Of a stretch of 64,000 nucleotides of DNA, positions 62,915 to 64,000 are shown one piece after another (positions within the stretch are counted from its first letter, which is position 1; each line of letters begins with the position of its first letter). Position numbers and translations under genes: made by a program. The notes beneath the pieces were generated by a model. It worked only from the letters and a program-made list of their open reading frames with translations, did not search any database and was not told the DNA's origin. Origin of the DNA: Granulicella pectinivorans (GTDB lineage Bacteria > Acidobacteriota > Terriglobia > Terriglobales > Acidobacteriaceae); NCBI RefSeq assembly GCF_900114625.1, contig NZ_FOZL01000001.1:3906001-3970000 (forward strand). The letters are read 5' to 3'.

Positions 62915-64000
62915 ATGACCCTTTCCACCCAGCGCCGAGCCCGCCAAGCTGCCGCAGCCCTCTGCGCCCTGGCCCTCATGCTGAACGCGCAGGGTCAGCA
63001 AGCCCCCACGACGCCCGTCACCTCCCAGGCCGCCGCGCTGCCCAAAGGCAGATCCCTGGCTGCCTCCGACGCCTACCTCGCCGGGGCCAGGGCGCTCGAC
63101 CATGGTGATGCCGCGACCGCCGAGCAGGACTTCACCCGCGCTGCAGCCCTCGATCCGAATAACCCGGATTATGCGCAGGCCATCTCCCTGGCGCGTGAGC
63201 ACCGCCTCACCGAGCTTGTCCACAAGGCAGCCGACGCGCGTCTGCATGGGCACCCCGTCCAGGCCGATGCACTCCTCGCCGAGGCCAGGGCGCTCGATCC
63301 CCGCGATCCGATCGTCGCGCAGCACCAGATCGCTCCGCCCCGGCCCGCAGCCGTCACCATCGAGACCCAGCTCCCCAGGGCCACGGCTTTTGCGGATGCC
63401 ATCGCCATCCAACCCGATAAGACATCAAGAAAGTCCTTTCACATCCACGGCACTCTGCGAGACGCCATCACGCAGGTGGAACGCGCCTACGGCATGAAGG
63501 TGAGTTTCGACGAGTCCGCAAGCAACGAGCAGGTCCGCTTCGACCTCGAAGACGTCACCTACGATCAGGCCGTCCCCGTCCTCTTCGCCATGGGTGACGT
63601 CTTCGGCGTGCCGCTCGACGAAAAAAGCCTGCTCATCGCCAAAGAGACGGTCGAAAACCACACTCGCTTCGATCATCTGGTCCTCGAAACGATCTATATT
63701 CCGGGGCAGACCATCACCCAGTTGCAGGACCTCGCCAATGTCGTCCGCAACCTGTTCGAAGTCAAGCTGCTGACCGTGCAACAGGCCCAGAGTTCGCTCG
63801 TTCTACGCACGACCCCGGAGACCCTGAAGGCCATCAACCTCGTCCTCGCCGATCTGCTCGACGGCGGCTCGGAGGTGATGCTCGAACTCAAGGTTTACTC
63901 CGTCGACATCACCCATGGCCGTGACATCGGCTTCCAGCCTCCGCAGTTTGGCGCGTACAACGTAAGCGCCGCCGCGGCAGCCCTCGTTCAGGCCAACCAG
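62915..64000 (+). CDS. Secretin-like protein with N-terminal TPR part (5' part, runs off window)
   Basis: Open from the ATG at 62915 to the end of the window, 362 codons without a stop. After a signal peptide-like start (ALCALALMLNAQGQQA) come two TPR-like helical repeats (GARALDHGDAATAEQDFTRA, ALLAEARALDPRDPIVA), an STN/N0-like domain (TLRDAITQVERAYGMKVSFD) and N1-like secretin domain (LANVVRNLFEVKLLTVQQ), then LELKVYSVDITHGRDIGFQ where secretin domains begin. Likely an outer-membrane gate of a type II or type IV pilus-like system; the C-terminal secretin domain lies outside the window. Confidence 0.82.
   Translation, partial: MTLSTQRRARQAAAALCALALMLNAQGQQAPTTPVTSQAAALPKGRSLAASDAYLAGARALDHGDAATAEQDFTRAAALDPNNPDYAQAISLAREHRLTELVHKAADARLHGHPVQADALLAEARALDPRDPIVAQHQIAPPRPAAVTIETQLPRATAFADAIAIQPDKTSRKSFHIHGTLRDAITQVERAYGMKVSFDESASNEQVRFDLEDVTYDQAVPVLFAMGDVFGVPLDEKSLLIAKETVENHTRFDHLVLETIYIPGQTITQLQDLANVVRNLFEVKLLTVQQAQSSLVLRTTPETLKAINLVLADLLDGGSEVMLELKVYSVDITHGRDIGFQPPQFGAYNVSAAAAALVQANQ

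Noticed and set aside
1..64000. CRISPR array, insertion sequence, prophage or integrase
   Set aside because: No regularly spaced repeats, terminal inverted repeats with transposase, or phage genes were seen.

Overview
The window looks like chromosomal DNA of a soil Acidobacteriota, most like the Acidobacteriaceae (Granulicella, Terriglobus or Edaphobacter type). This is inferred from high GC content, the mix of secreted glycoside hydrolases and Tat-exported oxidoreductases, an imuA-imuB-dnaE2 mutasome, bacillithiol synthesis (bshA), a quinoprotein/cytochrome cluster of acidobacterial style, and an ECF sigma/zf-HC2/HEAT-repeat locus. No transposase, integrase, phage gene or CRISPR array is visible. 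About 44 protein genes and two tRNA genes are supported. Most other open frames are antisense or out-of-frame shadows typical of GC-rich DNA.

Positions 1-20400: SelO and a very small Cys-rich ORF with a strong Shine-Dalgarno but no normal start codon. Next comes a heavy-metal RND efflux operon (TolC, adaptor, pump; minus strand) facing a histidine kinase/NtrC-type regulator operon (plus strand). The two share an intergenic region with a perfect 20-bp palindrome flanked by two outward-facing sigma-54 promoter matches, which looks like a complete self-regulated circuit. Then follow oxidative pentose phosphate genes (gnd, zwf) with tag, a LacI regulator, a DUF302 protein, a Tat-exported Gfo/Idh/MocA oxidoreductase, a GT87-like membrane protein and a secreted GH13 enzyme.

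Positions 20400-38000: tRNA-Asp, an outer-membrane porin, tRNA-Val, the mutasome operon (imuA, imuB, dnaE2), and a redox operon of two multiheme cytochromes c and a PQQ-type beta-propeller. These are followed by a sugar-catabolic group (ThuA, Gfo/Idh/MocA, sugar phosphate isomerase) and a YdjC/ChbG-type deacetylase translationally coupled to bshA.

Positions 38000-46300: a six-gene minus-strand cluster encoding the reductive pyrimidine pathway: amidohydrolase, PreT, PreA, dihydropyrimidinase, NCS1 permease and class III aminotransferase.

Positions 46300-64000: a small membrane protein, an ECF sigma/anti-sigma pair with two secreted HEAT-repeat proteins, and a Tat-exported GH2 enzyme. Next come an MFS exporter and an electron-transfer-flavoprotein operon (etfB, etfA, membrane Fe-S oxidoreductase) with an 18-bp palindrome in front of it. 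An XRE-cupin regulator, a GH3 beta-glucosidase and the 5' part of a secretin-like gene that runs off the window complete the region. A ~90-bp double-hairpin repeat occurs at least twice (about 35693 and 48582).
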